The notes under the pieces were generated by a model. It did not search any database. It had not been told where the DNA came from and saw only the letters and a program-made list of their open reading frames with translations. Of a stretch of DNA of 64,000 bases, positions 1 to 10,794 are shown piece by piece (positions within the stretch are counted from its first letter, which is position 1; every line of letters begins with the position of its first letter). A program made the position numbers and the translations under genes. The DNA is from Macrosoma leucophasiata (lineage: Eukaryota; Arthropoda; Insecta; Lepidoptera; Hedylidae), in assembly GCA_036365455.1 (NCBI GenBank), contig JAWQUS010000004.1:5897501-5961500 (forward strand), given 5' to 3'.

Positions 1-223
1 AATCCTTGTAAATTAATTATGGTGTGCTAATTTGTTTAAAGTAAAAATATTTGAATCGGAATCAGAATCGGGATTTATTACAATTTATAATTATGTCAAT
101 ATTGTACAAAAACAAGACACCGATGGCCTGTTACTTACAAAAAAAAGTTCTTTGAAATCAGTTTGACATCATTCTTTCTGTTATTAATATTGAGCAACAA
201 TACTGAACAATACAAATTTTTAA

Positions 224-515
224 ACTGGTGGCAGAGCTCCAGTGACGGAGTTCGCGGGCGTAGGCACCACTGCATTACCTAATCTACTTGCCGCTAAATG
301 GTAGTGTTCAGCACTATCGTGTTCCGGTCAGGTGGTACGGCCTTGTAATTTCCGGCCCAAAGGCATAATACCTTAGACCTTAGAGTGGCAACGCATTTGC
401 ATTGAAACCTACAGTTTCATGTAGATGTTTAAAGGCTACAGTATTATTTACCATCAATGTAAACTGTATGATTGTTTGCCATATGCATCTTAACATACAA
501 AAATACAAAATAAAC
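224..515 (+). repeat. Family A repeat, nearly full length
   Basis: Starts with the family 5' end (ACTGGTGG..GAGCTCC) and runs through the conserved block TGGTAGTGTTCAGCACTATC to an A-rich 3' end. It is diverged from the younger copies, for example at 48607-48892. The fixed 5' end and A-rich 3' end fit a SINE or short retroposon. No coding capacity is seen. Confidence 0.75.
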
Positions 516-579
516 TCGTTTATTGTATGGGCACCCATCCCCCTTAATATTTTTATTTTTGAATTTGTTGTTATTGCGG

Positions 580-800
580 CATAGAGCAACACGGTCCACC
601 GGCCGACCGGGGGGAAGAAGCCATAGCGTTTCTGACCGATGCAAAACAGTCTGTCATTTTTTGCGGGGGGGAATTTGTTTTTGGGGGAATTGACGCACAC
701 ACGCACAACAAAAATCGTCTATCATTACGAAACTCACAACTTGTCTTCAACAAAATACATAAACAATTTCACACACATTTAAACATATCGGAGAAAGCGG
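580..800 (-). mobile_element. Family D MITE, 3'-truncated
   Basis: Begins CATAGAGCAACACGGTCCACC, matching the terminal inverted repeat of the complete copy at 37487-38028. It continues with the same internal sequence (around ACCGATGCAAAACAGTCTGT). The far end is lost near 800. Confidence 0.7.
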
Positions 801-821
801 CTTAAAAAATAAAAATGCGTT

Positions 822-912
822 CCCATCTAGGGGTGTTATGTCTCTGTCTTTGTTATTACGGGGTCATACAATTATCATCTATACACGATAGATAGTGCTG
901 AACATAATCGCC
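822..912 (-). repeat. Degraded family A fragment
   Basis: Contains GTTATGTCTCTGT, TTATTACGGGGTCATACA and GATAGTGCTGAACA. These are diagnostic of the older family A subfamily, here read in reverse. Confidence 0.6.
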
Positions 913-1051
913 ACGCTTGGCATGTGGATTGGCGATCGCAGTAGCGGTAGTTTCATTGCAGGACGCTGCTGTCCATCTTGCGTTTTTGCATTTACTACCG
1001 ATCCATTGGAATGGTTTGACCGCCATTGTTCGGTTGACTGACTGCACTAGT

Positions 1052-1086
1052 GGAAGAGTTCTCTTCCACTAGAAGAGAACTCTTCC
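1052..1086. repeat. Perfect 15-bp inverted repeat
   Basis: Arms GGAAGAGTTCTCTTC (1052-1066) and GAAGAGAACTCTTCC (1072-1086) are separated by 5 nt. It lies just outside the tail of the 5S-like SINE copy. No function is assigned. Confidence 0.8.
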
Positions 1087-1110
1087 TCTATAGAGCGGTG
1101 GGGCAATTTT

Positions 1111-1445
1111 ATAATGGTAACCCATTATACCTACGTCCCACTGCTGACGAGTCTCTCCCCTTTTTGTGGGGAGGCCTGGAGTTTACTCCATCACGCTGCT
1201 CCAATGCGGATTGGTGGAGGTACGGTTTTCAAACCGCCCATAAAGGGCGTCCGACAAGGTTTAACGACTGCTATCTATCGATAGCAACTGGGACCAACGG
1301 CTTTACGTGCCCTCCGAAGCACGGAAACGCGCATTTTAATTTGACACTAGCGGTCACCCATCACACACCCGACCGCGTTCGTAACGCTTAACCGAGTAGA
1401 TCGCTTACGATCTACACCAGCCGCGCGGCCATGCGCGCTTCTGGG
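1111..1445 (-). mobile_element. Family E SINE (5S rRNA-like head)
   Basis: Reverse-strand copy of the element described at 46506-46893. The 5S-like segment, read in reverse, is at about 1350-1400 (GCGGTCACCCATC). The tail side with GTCCCACTGCTG is near 1135. It is diverged, with several small indels. Confidence 0.65.
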
Positions 1446-1984
1446 CCCTTTACTTTGTCTCAAATAAAACATGATCCTTCAACACGACACCTGTTCTTAT
1501 ATAAAATGAACAATTAAACTTAATATCAATTGCGAGAGGCTCACGACGTAAGGGCACGACCACACAGTTCGTGTCGCACGTGCGTGTGTCGCGTGCCTAT
1601 TGTTTATTTACATTGTCGTGACTCTTCTGATATCCCACCGCGGCTCATCGATTAATGTAAATTATTATCGTGTATATAAAAAAATATGTTAGCGGCAATG
1701 TGTAACTGGTTTTGGAATTAATTTTAAATGATAAAGGGTCTAATTTGAATAGGGATTTGTTTTTGATATCATTATTTTGTTGTTTCTTGATTGCGAAACG
1801 TTTTTCGTGGTTTTTAATTATTGTTGTGTTCTTGTGCATGTCCTACATAGCGTGACAAGAATCAACTGAACACTATTTTTAAAACATAAGACTTTTAACC
1901 TAATGCGTAGTACCTATCTCTAACTACCTATTGTAATTAATTCCATATACTAACTGGGAAACTATTATTAGCTCCACTGTTGAA
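1446..1984. other. No feature recognised
   Basis: AT-rich sequence with one CG-rich stretch (about 1540-1600, GTGTCGCACGTGCGTGTGTC). No coding signal or known repeat was recognised. Confidence 0.5.
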
Positions 1985-2425
1985 TTTTGAAGTGCCATGC
2001 TTGACCGACGTCTTGAGCGCCTGGAAAACGACTTCATCAAATCTGGATCTAATCGGAAACCTCACCTCACAGCGCCAGTGGACACGCACCGCTCTGCAGC
2101 TTACTATCAGTCTATAGCCGGACTGCTGGACGTAAGCCTCTCCTTGAGCACGCCAACTATCCCAATCGTGAGCAGCTCGCATCAACCGACTCCAGCCACT
2201 TTTCTTAAGTCGTTACTCCAACGCGCAACAGATCGTCCTTCACTACGTTTACCAAGACGTCGTCTCCATTCAAGCACAAGTCTATTCCAGCGGCTATCAG
2301 CTCCCCTACACACATGGCCCATTGCCGCTTCAACTTACTTATCCTGCAAGCTATGACGTTCATTTTAGTTATTGGACAGATAACCTCATTTCTTATTTTA
2401 TCTGTCAAAGGAACACCCAATATTG
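1985..2425 (-). pseudogene. RTE-type LINE reverse transcriptase C-terminal remnant
   Basis: Read on the minus strand, segments resemble the C-terminal region of lepidopteran RTE-type endonuclease-reverse transcriptases: GVPLTDKIRNEVI near 2400, CRISKLKRQWA near 2340, then RAAHDWDSWRAQGEAYVQQ near 2180-2120. The segments sit in different frames, so the copy is broken by indels and stops. The clade call is from remembered family patterns; a protein search would settle it. Confidence 0.65.
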
Positions 2426-2429
2426 CCCG

Positions 2430-2800
2430 CTCAGTCTCGCGATCAGAGCCATCTCGGTAACCTATGCTTTGTACGGAATAATCTCATTAAAACATCAACC
2501 AACGCTGCAGAGCGAGCCCGTCTTCTGGCGCTTGGGGACTGGGAATCTGGTCTCTGGCTTTGCCGTCACCCAGCATTGGAACAGTGATGGATGACATAAT
2601 CTTCCAGTTCGCTACTTGTCTCCGCCACGGCACATCCTGCTGTGCTCCGCATCGCAGTCCCTATGGTGAAGCTGTCGACCACCTGGAGGCACCCCCAATT
2701 AAAAATGCTGGGCCGAGCCTCAAAAAATATCAAATCCCTAATGACTACAATTACAAAAATCTTGTACCAACCACGACACAACCTACGCATAAACATCACA
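2430..2800 (+). pseudogene. LINE polymerase C-terminal remnant
   Basis: Plus-strand segments ERARLLALGDWESGLWLC (about 2510-2560) and MDDIIFQFATCLRHGTSCC (from about 2587), followed by GEAVDHL, resemble the cysteine-containing C-terminal tail of insect non-LTR polymerases. At least one frameshift separates them. It abuts the oppositely oriented RTE remnant, so the two form a composite. Confidence 0.5.
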
Positions 2801-3887
2801 TTTAAAATGTAACATGCAACCTTCGTACAACGAATTCCCAATGAAATATCACCACAAAACAATCACAATGCTCACTAAGCGCACCCATAATTATAACTTC
2901 TTATCGTCACAAAATTTAAACATACAAATTAAATGTGTGAGAATGCATCACACACCGAATTTGTATGCTAATAGAGTATAAATAAGCTCTCTCACCCACC
3001 TCAGCCACCATTAATATACCCGACGAGTCCTTTCCTTATAATTAGCCTCTTAGGTAACGAGCCGACCCATTAGCCAGTGTATCATCCGCCTAATGCGCGC
3101 TCACTTGACGTGTGTAATGGCCTTTATCTGTTACACAGAGCAATTATATGTTTGATTATCTGCATTTTGATTGTATATAAAACTTACTAAAAACAGGATT
3201 TTATCTAAATTAAACACACGGTAGAAATATTTGGTTTAACAGTGATAGCTCGGTTTGGTTTTATCAGACATATTTCTAATGTTGACATTTAAAGTTTGTA
3301 TTGAGTGTTTGGGGCTATTTGTAACACCTCTGATGCTGGGATTTCGACACTTAGGAAGTGGATATACGGTGGTATCTAAGGTGAAATTTTTATTGCTTTT
3401 TTAGCTTCTGTAATTGCGATAGAATTTCTAATACAAAACACTTTGGAAGCTGTTAGAAATTGAGGCGCTATAACATTAGTTTAATATATTATGAGATATG
3501 AGTGTTGTTATGAGAGGCAACCGGTTTCAGATTGTATATATTTTTATGTAAACAAGCAAATAGTTCTATTGATGGTTAGTGAATTCTGCAGCCAAAGACA
3601 TTAAAAGAAACAGACCTATAATACGCACGGCCGCTAACGCCCTCGCCGTCGCCCCGGAGATCGCTGGCATTCAGTCTGAGGCTTAAGCGTTTTCTTTTGA
3701 CCAACGAGGGGTCAGGCAGCATTTTGATAACACGATGGCCCCCGAGTTACATAATACCTACATCCTCTGGTAATCACTTCAGACGTAGCAATGAAAGTGA
3801 TTTGCCGGACACTCGATTTTTGCAGGACACTTGACTCAGTAGCATTTTAGTTTTGGCTACATCCAACTGTACTGTACTTAAAAATCT
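2801..3887. other. No feature recognised
   Basis: AT-rich. No ORF with recognisable homology and no repeat shared with the rest of the window was seen. Confidence 0.5.
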
Positions 3888-4070
3888 ACCTCAGTAGTCT
3901 AGTGGTAGCAGGCCACTACGGTTACGCTGGGACTTGGGTTCGATGTTCCATCCCCGTTTCAGAGGCTATGACAGATAAAGGTGTATTAATTAATTTTTGT
4001 ATTTTCTGGAAGTTTCCTAGTGCTAGTTTGATGTCAGTAGGCTTGCGACATGGGGCAATCGAGGGTGTTC
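3888..4070 (+). mobile_element. Family T tRNA-derived SINE, degraded
   Basis: The head CAGTAGTCTAGTGGTAGCAG corresponds to the A-box region, and GGGTTCGATGTTCC to a damaged B box. The body (TTCTGGAAGTTTCCTAGT) matches the fuller copies at 6802 and 44411. The 3' tail is missing. Confidence 0.7.
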
Positions 4071-4595
4071 GCTTTTATGATTGACCTCTTCGGAGAATAG
4101 GTATACAGGCATAGAGTAACTTTTTTATATCTTTTCTTTTGAAGTCTAGACGAATTAAGCCCGTATAAAGAGAGGTCACTATTGAATAAAAAAAGCTCAA
4201 CATCCACATTATTACGTTTCTAGACAGGGTAGTTATAAAATGATGCGGGTGGTAAATGGGTTAGACAACAAATTGGCTATTGCCATGGGGCTATCGAATT
4301 ATTGTTGACATTTGTGTCGCTGTCAAGTGTTCATGTCAATTTGTACCTTTTTTAAAAACAAGCGTTCATACGGAAAACTCACCCTACAAGTTTCAGGTCT
4401 TTACGGTCAGCGGTTGAGCAGCTGAGCGTTGATCAGTCAGCGGTTGATCAGAATTTACCGACGAAAATCTATGTTCGTGATAAGTTTGAAATTGGTTGCA
4501 AATTTTAAGCTCAAATGCGTTTTATTAAACGCAGTTCTCAGAGTTAACTGTGAAATCCGCCCTTAGTCATTCAGGACAAACCTTTTTATATGTAC
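4071..4595. other. No feature recognised
   Basis: AT-rich. The local direct repeat around 4405-4450 (GTCAGCGGTTGA) is short. No gene or shared repeat was recognised. Confidence 0.45.
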
Positions 4596-4598
4596 AGA

Positions 4599-4830
4599 CT
4601 AGCTGACCCGACAAACTTCGTATCGTAGAAGTATAAAAAAGTGATATGCCCAAAAAATCGTAAAGAAAATGTTTGGTATTATAATACCATTAAAGGATAT
4701 GAAAAGTAAACTACAATTGATTCTCATACCTACCAAATATACAGAGGAAATTTCATAATGATCGGGCCAGCCGTTTCGGGGAGTATTGTTACAAACACTG
4801 TGACACGAGAATTTTATATTTATATTAGAT
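4599..4830 (-). mobile_element. Non-autonomous Helitron-like element
   Basis: The reverse-strand 3' end reads GTCGGGTCAGCTAG, the CTAG-type terminus shared with 9611, 36102 and 43170. The body includes the degraded motif GGGCCAGCCGTTTCGGG. The 5' end is not sharply defined. Confidence 0.6.
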
Positions 4831-4854
4831 AAAAGTAAAAATAAATGCACCATT

Positions 4855-4913
4855 TGAAAGCATTAGATAATACGGTAGTGCCTACTTGCCTAAGCTTTCG
4901 AGCTCCGACACTG
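4855..4913 (-). repeat. Family A 5'-end fragment
   Basis: Contains TAGATAATACGGTAGTGCCTA and CGAGCTCCGACACTG, matching the 5' end of family A in reverse. It lies directly beside the poly(T) start of the next copy, suggesting A inserted into or next to an older A. Confidence 0.55.
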
Positions 4914-4915
4914 CC

Positions 4916-5215
4916 TTTTTTTTTTTTTTTTTTTTTTATGTTATAAAAGGGAAAAACAAGCGTGCAGTTCACATTGATGTTAAGTGATGACTGCAGCCTA
5001 TAGACACCCACACTATGACCAGAGGTCAAAATGTAAATGCGCTGCCACTCCTGAGGCATTAGGTGTTATGCCTCTGTGCCGGAAATTACAGAGCCGTACA
5101 TTACCACCTGACCGGAACACGATAGTGCTGAACACTACCATTTAACGGCAAGTATATTAGGTAATGCGGTGGTGCCTACGCCCGCGAGCTCCGTCACTGG
5201 AGCTCTACCACCAGT
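4916..5215 (-). repeat. Family A repeat, full length
   Basis: Opens with a 22-nt T run (the poly(A) tail in reverse) and ends ..GCTCTACCACCAGTA. All conserved blocks are present, and it is close to the young consensus. Confidence 0.85.
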
Positions 5216-5574
5216 AAAAACTTCACTACTTCATTTCATAAACATCAAACCACTCGGCTAAAACCTGATTAATTGCATACCATCCCATAATAATATATCT
5301 AATTATTTATTGGCATCATGAACATCGCAAATGGGTTTCGCATCACCGTCTGTTTTCAAACTAAATATTTCTCGGTAATGACAATTTACTGGCAAATGTG
5401 CAATGTGACAGTATACAAATGTAATTAAATGTGCAAATGTACAAAAACGCATATTGCGTTGCGGTTTGCACGTCTTGTAGTGTATTATGCGTTAGGGTTG
5501 ACACGAGTTACAAATATTGATCTATTTCATTTTACTAATAATATAACTAAAAGAGTTTCAGTCATCATAAATTA
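5216..5574. other. No feature recognised
   Basis: AT-rich spacer between a family A copy and a Helitron. Nothing was recognised. Confidence 0.45.
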
Positions 5575-5768
5575 CTAGCTGAACCCTGCGCGCTTTGCTA
5601 CGCCACCAACTAAAAAATGACAGTGGCGCCATCTGTCGAATTTGCCAACTCAGAAACCTTCGTGGACTCATGCACAACAACGTTGCTAAAGATCATCACA
5701 TGATCAAATGCGTAGTTTACGATTCTATAAAGGACATGCACACGAACATTCATTTTTATATATAAAGA
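5575..5768 (-). mobile_element. Non-autonomous Helitron
   Basis: On the minus strand it starts TCTTTATATATAAAAATGAA and ends ..GCGCAGGGTTCAGCTAG. These fit the Helitron 5'-TC and CTRR-3' rules, with insertion between A and T. The 194-bp length means it is non-autonomous. Confidence 0.65.
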
Positions 5769-6801
5769 TAGTATCTAACGGTGGACTAAATAAATATAAA
5801 TAAAAAGATAACTGTATCTTGCTTACTCGGTGGTCATCTTACCACTACTACTGAGTAGTGGTAGTAAATTGCTGCTTAATTTAATATTAATCATCATGTT
5901 GTCTTGTCTAAGTTAGGTTGTATTACTACAGTTCCATAAAGTCTGAAAAAGGGGGAAACGATCTTATTGGGCAGAAGTGGCAGTAAATTTTGGTCTTTGC
6001 ATTTTGACGTATAATTTTTACTTCTATAGTAATTCACTATACGCGTCATACAATCCATATGTAAACTTAATGTTTATTTATTACTTAGTACACAAAATAA
6101 GCCTGTTTATTGTAAAGAAACTTATTAGAATCATTAATGAATTAATGACTTTTATATCATAAGTACTGCTGTTTTTTTCTATGGAGTGAAAGTAGGTACC
6201 TAGTCTATATTATTGGACAAATCCACAAACTACGATATTTTACCTCTGTGCCAGAAATAACGAGACCATGCATGTTTCGAAGAAAGATGCAATAAAGTTC
6301 GTGATAAAATATTTAAAAATCACGTCAGAGATATACCAAATTTATGCTATATCTATATAGAGCATATCTATATATTTTCTATTTGTATCACCTTTCCTAT
6401 CTACCTATGAAATGTTTGCTTGTTAAACAAGGTGATTTGTGAAACCATTACAAATTTAAAAGTACAATTTATACATCATTAAAAACCGCTTCATTTTGGC
6501 GCCAACTTTGAAATCACGATAAAATTGAGCTGCTCCCTGCAAAATGTTTTTTTTTAAATTATCATGTTTATTCGGCTCGTCTGGATACGACACTACTTTC
6601 TATAGGCAATTGGCGAGCGTAAAGGGCTCTCAGCCTAAAATGTTCATTGCTACATAGCACGATGTGTGGAGCAGCTAAGTTATTTCGCGATTTCAGAGTT
6701 GGAATCATATTAACTAGATAAAATACTGAATAAAATGGCCTCTATTTTTTAATAGTTACCTATATTCTTTTATTATTTTTATACTCGTATTTTTTTTTTT
6801 T
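5769..6801. other. No clear feature; one LINE 3' UTR-like scrap
   Basis: Mostly AT-rich. About 6600-6650 (AGGCAATTGGCGAGCG) resembles the LINE 3' tract seen near 51890-51960 and 59690. There is no gene. Confidence 0.4.
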
Positions 6802-7114
6802 ACCTGCCTCGGTAGCCTAGTTGTAGCAGGCCACTACTACTACGCTGAGAGCCTGGGTTCGATTACCGGGTAGGGGGTTATCAGAGATAATGGTGTAAAG
6901 TCCATTATTTCTACTTTAATTGGGATTTTTGCATTTTCTGGAAATTTCCCAGTACCTCGAAGTTTGGTAATGTGCCCGGCGATGTCAACAGGCTCGCCAC
7001 CTGTTACATGGGCCAAAAAGTAACCGGCGAATCGTGGGTGTTTGAATGTATGCTTGAATGCATGCATTTACCTCTGCCTTCGGGGATTACAGGCGTGAAG
7101 TTACGTTTTTATTA
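6802..7114 (+). mobile_element. Family T tRNA-derived SINE
   Basis: The tRNA-related head has an A-box-like TAGCCTAGTTG and a B-box-like GGGTTCGATTACC (6803-6875). The body TTTCTGGAAATTTCCCAGTA follows. The 3' end CTTCGGGGATTACAGGCGTG then AAGTTACG closely resembles the 3' end of LINE family L, which suggests L-dependent mobilisation (see findings). Confidence 0.8.
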
Positions 7115-7461
7115 ATATTTGTTTTTCAAATCAAGTGTCAACCGTGAACAACTTGGGCTTTACGGAAACGCAGCTTTATCTCACTTTGACAGTTCTCGGA
7201 GCTTATAGATACATTGTTGCACAAAATGTACAGTACTTTTTGTATTGTAACTCTTTGTCGTATTATACAAAAAAAATGTCACAATATGAAGTACCTACTT
7301 ATGCGATTACAATATGTCTAATGTGAAATTCAGACAAGGTAGTGGAGATTTGATGATTCATTTTGTTAAAGATGAATGACTGTTATGTGGTTTCAGCCGG
7401 CTGAAATTAGAATGATAATTAAAATATATAGGAATACGTATCACTTGTTATACTTATTCCA
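7115..7461. other. No feature recognised
   Basis: AT-rich, with no homology recognised. Confidence 0.45.
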
Positions 7462-7740
7462 TTTTTTTTATGATGGGAGTGTTAAACAAGCCTTTAGTTC
7501 ACATTGATGTTAAGTGATGACTGCAGCCTATAGCAACCCACACAAAGACCAAGGTCAAAATGCAGATGCGTTACCACTCCTGAGGCCTAAGGTGTTATGC
7601 CCTGTGCCGGAAATTACAGGGCCGTACCTACTACCACCTGACCGGAACACGACAGTGCTGAATACTACCATTTAGCGGCAAGTATATTAATGCGGTGGTG
7701 CCTACGCCCGAGAGCTTCGACACTGGAGCTCTACCACAGT
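7462..7740 (-). repeat. Family A repeat, nearly full length
   Basis: Runs from a T-rich start through GATGTTAAGTGATGACTGCA to GAGCTCTACCACAGT, with small deletions. Confidence 0.8.
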
Positions 7741-7847
7741 TGTAATACAAATGCGGTCAATGAGTGGTGTTCTGGTGGTCAATCGTTTGTCTATACTACT
7801 CTATACTTATAAATTGAAAAGGACTGACCAACAATCACCAAATAAGT

Positions 7848-8020
7848 CGAGCACTACCTGAGGGTGGGGTCAAAAGTCTTAGGAATCGGCGTGCATGTAT
7901 GAAGGGAATGATGAATGTAGAAGACGTACGGGAGGTGTGTCAGGACCGGGAAATCTGGCGCTCCACACTCTGCCTACGTCGTCAGGGATTTGGCGTAAAG
8001 ATACATACATACATACATTT
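7848..8020 (+). mobile_element. LINE family L, 5'-truncated 3' end
   Basis: Matches the last ~170 bp of the longer L copy at 40264-41185, including GGTGGGGTCAAAAGTCTTAG and the tail GGCGTAAAGATACATACATA. The (TACA)n tail is typical of target-primed retrotransposition. Confidence 0.7.
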
Positions 8021-8060
8021 TTTTTTAAATGTACTGTATTTTTGTAATGGAACTCCTGGC

Positions 8061-8288
8061 ACACCGCGGACACTCCGTCAAAATTCCATACAAACGCTTA
8101 CTTTGGTCTCTATTACACAGACATCAATCAGTGACGTGTTTTCACACGTGCACCAGTGTGCGTAGCCCTTAGAATCTTAGAAAATAGCAACCGTCGCCCA
8201 TAAGAGGGGAGGAGATTGGGTGATGTGGGGAAATCGGGCGGGACGTCGAAGTGTCCGTTCTATACGTAGTATTATTACATATTCTCTG
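8061..8288 (+). mobile_element. Family C MITE with perfect 8-bp TSD
   Basis: Runs ACACCGCGGACACTCC...TTACATATTCTCTG. It is flanked by CTCCTGGC at 8053-8060 and again at 8289-8296. Eight-bp duplications are typical of hAT and P-like transposons, but the two ends are not inverted repeats of each other. Confidence 0.8.
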
Positions 8289-8545
8289 CTCCTGGCTAAA
8301 CTTTAGTTAACATTGGTGGTATTGCATGCACATTTGGGACATCGGAAGTAAAGTCATAAGCGGCAATAGCGGCATATGTCGGTAAAGGGTTAACTGACAC
8401 CTTCACGTTGGCTATTGTTGTCCAAAATGTGGAAAAAAACACCCACAGCCGGTCCGTTGCATCGTAGATTGTGATAGGGGACGGATTCTACGCGCTAGGA
8501 ATTTGTAATTGTTAGGGTTCAAAGAGTATACAAATACTTAGGGTT

Positions 8546-8798
8546 CATAGAGCAATACGGGCCACCGGCCGCGGCGGACCGGAGGGGAGTAGCCATATGC
8601 AGGCTTTCCCCTCTGTTAAAGTACAAGCCCAAATGGTCCTACGCCTGTCGCCCAGATTAAATGTGTGCATGAAATTGTTTATGTTTTTTTTTTTACAGCT
8701 GAGATGTGAGTTTCGTAGTAATAGACGATTTTTGTAGTGTGTGTGTGTGTGTACCACACGTAGTTCCCCCCGAAAAATATGGCCCGTTTTTCTCTATG
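8546..8798 (+). mobile_element. Family D MITE, right end shortened
   Basis: Starts CATAGAGCAATACGGGCCACC and ends GGCCCGTTTTTCTCTATG. It is flanked by TTAGGGTT (8538-8545) and TCAGGGTT (8799-8806), an 8-bp duplication with one mismatch. Most of the right inverted repeat is deleted. It contains a (TG)n run at about 8734-8751. Confidence 0.75.
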
Positions 8799-8806
8799 TC
8801 AGGGTT

Positions 8807-9319
8807 AGATGGAGGATATATTTAAGGTCAGTATCTTATTTTGATGGTGGCTTTTTTAAGTTTAACGGTGTAATAAAAAGGCTGGAGACTTTGGGTTCGT
8901 TTCTAATAAATGGTGTTGTTAGATGAAGATTCTCAGCTTCCCATAGACTAGAAATATAATATTTCCGATAAATGGATATACCTTTTCTTTTCAAATCCCC
9001 TTCAATTTGTGATGGTGTGATTCAAGTGTAACATGGATATTTTGGCGCGAGGCAAAGACAGGAAACTTCAAAAACGTCATTTTGTGACGGTGCAATTAGG
9101 TACTGAAGTTTTCTTTATATTTTGTTTGTATTGAATTTCCAACAATTTTCAACCACAAAATATGCCAAGTGTTTTAAGCTATTGCATAGCTTCAATCGCG
9201 GGGCTTGAGCGCGGGGACCGAATTCAGAAATTCCTAACGCAAAAAACCGGACGCTCCGGATTACAAATTTTAAACTCATTTAAAGAAAGTCATGTATAAT
9301 TTCGCCGTCTGACCTCGTG
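8807..9319. other. No feature recognised
   Basis: No known repeat and no coding signal. It lies immediately upstream of the tRNA-like sequence. Confidence 0.45.
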
Positions 9320-9400
9320 GGTAGCGTGGCCGAGCGGTCTAGGCGCAGTTTTAAGGCACCAGTCTCTTCGGAGGCGTAGGTTCGAATCCCACCGCTGCCA
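9320..9400 (+). tRNA. tRNA-Leu-like (AAG), possibly a pseudogene
   Basis: The acceptor stem GGTAGCG/CGCTGCC pairs fully if one G-T pair is allowed. The D arm has TGGCCGAGCGGTCTA, a Leu-type long variable arm has TCTCTTCGGAGG, and the T arm carries GGTTCGAATCC. The loop TTAAGGC gives anticodon AAG (Leu). Against function, the anticodon stem CAGTT/ACCAG has two mismatches, the T stem has one (A-C), and the D loop looks one base short. A T run after the gene (from about 9404) could serve as a pol III terminator. Unlike the SINE heads nearby, there is no SINE body. Confidence 0.6.
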
Positions 9401-9610
9401 AGATTGTTTTTGTTCATTTTTTTTATTGTTTGTTTTTCCATTCAATATTTAAAAAGTGGTAAATATTAATAGAAAATTATTGTTTGATTTTTCTATTTTT
9501 TTTTCTTTTATTTGCATTTTATTTTGTTTTGCATAATTTTAGATAATTATGTAAATGCAATAGCTTTACCGCGGCAGTCCCCGAGTGCCACACGTCTTTT
9601 TTATTTATTA

Positions 9611-9871
9611 CTAGCTGACCCGGCAAAATTCGTATTGCCTCACAATGAAATAATGTGTCAAAGGTTTGATTGATATATACGGACTATTGGTATGGGAAAA
9701 TGAAATTGTAGTTTTTACTGTTTCCCTTCAATTGCTTCATATTTTCTAATCTTTTAAACCTTCCCTGGACTACTAAAAATCATTCAAAACCAAAATTAGC
9801 CAAATCGGTCCAGCCGTTCTCGAGTTTTAGCGAGACTAACGAACAGCAATTGATTTTTATGTCTGTATAGA
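9611..9871 (-). mobile_element. Non-autonomous Helitron
   Basis: On the minus strand it starts TCTATACAGACATAAAAATC and ends TTGCCGGGTCAGCTAG. The body contains CAGCCGTTCTCGAGTTTTAG. A related copy is at 43170-43402. Confidence 0.7.
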
Positions 9872-10794
9872 TTCTTTTCAGCAGATATACTTAAAGCAAG
9901 GTTAACGAATACAAAAATTTAAAAAACAGCTTTTGTTAATTGCAAAGTGTGGAAGCCTGTTCTCTCTGACTGCCCAAATGTATTTATATCCTACAAGTAG
10001 TTTCATCTCACTGGTGACAATAATTTCACTATTCAACGTCTTGCATGCATCTAACGCGGTGTAAAAGGAGATTATTTTAATATCTGTCCGATATTGCCAC
10101 TTTAACTACTAGCAGAAGCTAATCGCTTCACATTGACGTTTCTTGGACAAGTATTTTTAATTCATGTGTGTTAGAAAAGGAAATTAATTATAAATCCTGG
10201 AAGAAAACAGTTTTATTTATTAGTTTTAGTTATTAGTTTCAGTTTTTAGTTATTAGAGTATCATTTTAGTATTGTCTATCGAATATTAAATTCTAACTTA
10301 ATTCTCTACATTGTAGGGCGAGGATCTATACAAATTTTAACATTGGTCTTTATTATTTAAGTAGATATTTGAACACGCAAAGTCCGTACCTGGCGCGGCT
10401 AGTGGCGTTGCGCACGCGCACCTCGCGTTTATTATATTAGATGCAACGTCCGTCACGCCGCGCTAACAACGCCCGCTGCGTTCACTGCAGCCATAAACAT
10501 AATGCTGCTTTATTGCATACTGCCTTGTAACCATGGCTTCATCTGCCATGTCGGATTTATGGGTCTCTTTAAATATGGAGCTTATAGTTTTTTTTAACAT
10601 TAACTAATTAAATTTAGTATCTAGTACCTACAGTTATGCCGTTTTATGACAGATTATTTGAAGATAAAATTAATGTACCTACCTATATATAATAAAGTGT
10701 AAGTAAGATTCAATTGTATATTTTTAGGATGAATGTTTAGAATTAAAATATATTTAAAAGCTAAATAATATTTACATAAAATAAAGTTATACCT
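9872..10794. other. No gene; small CG-rich patch
   Basis: AT-rich except 10385-10500, which is CG-rich (GTTGCGCACGCGCACC) and vaguely like the CG-rich unit at 27501 and 28216. Nothing else was recognised. Confidence 0.4.

Noticed and set aside
3888..3965. tRNA-like sequence (also 6803, 44411, 54340, 54412, 33050)
   Set aside because: These are heads of SINE families T and G, with SINE bodies attached and poor cloverleaf pairing, so they are not called as tRNA genes.
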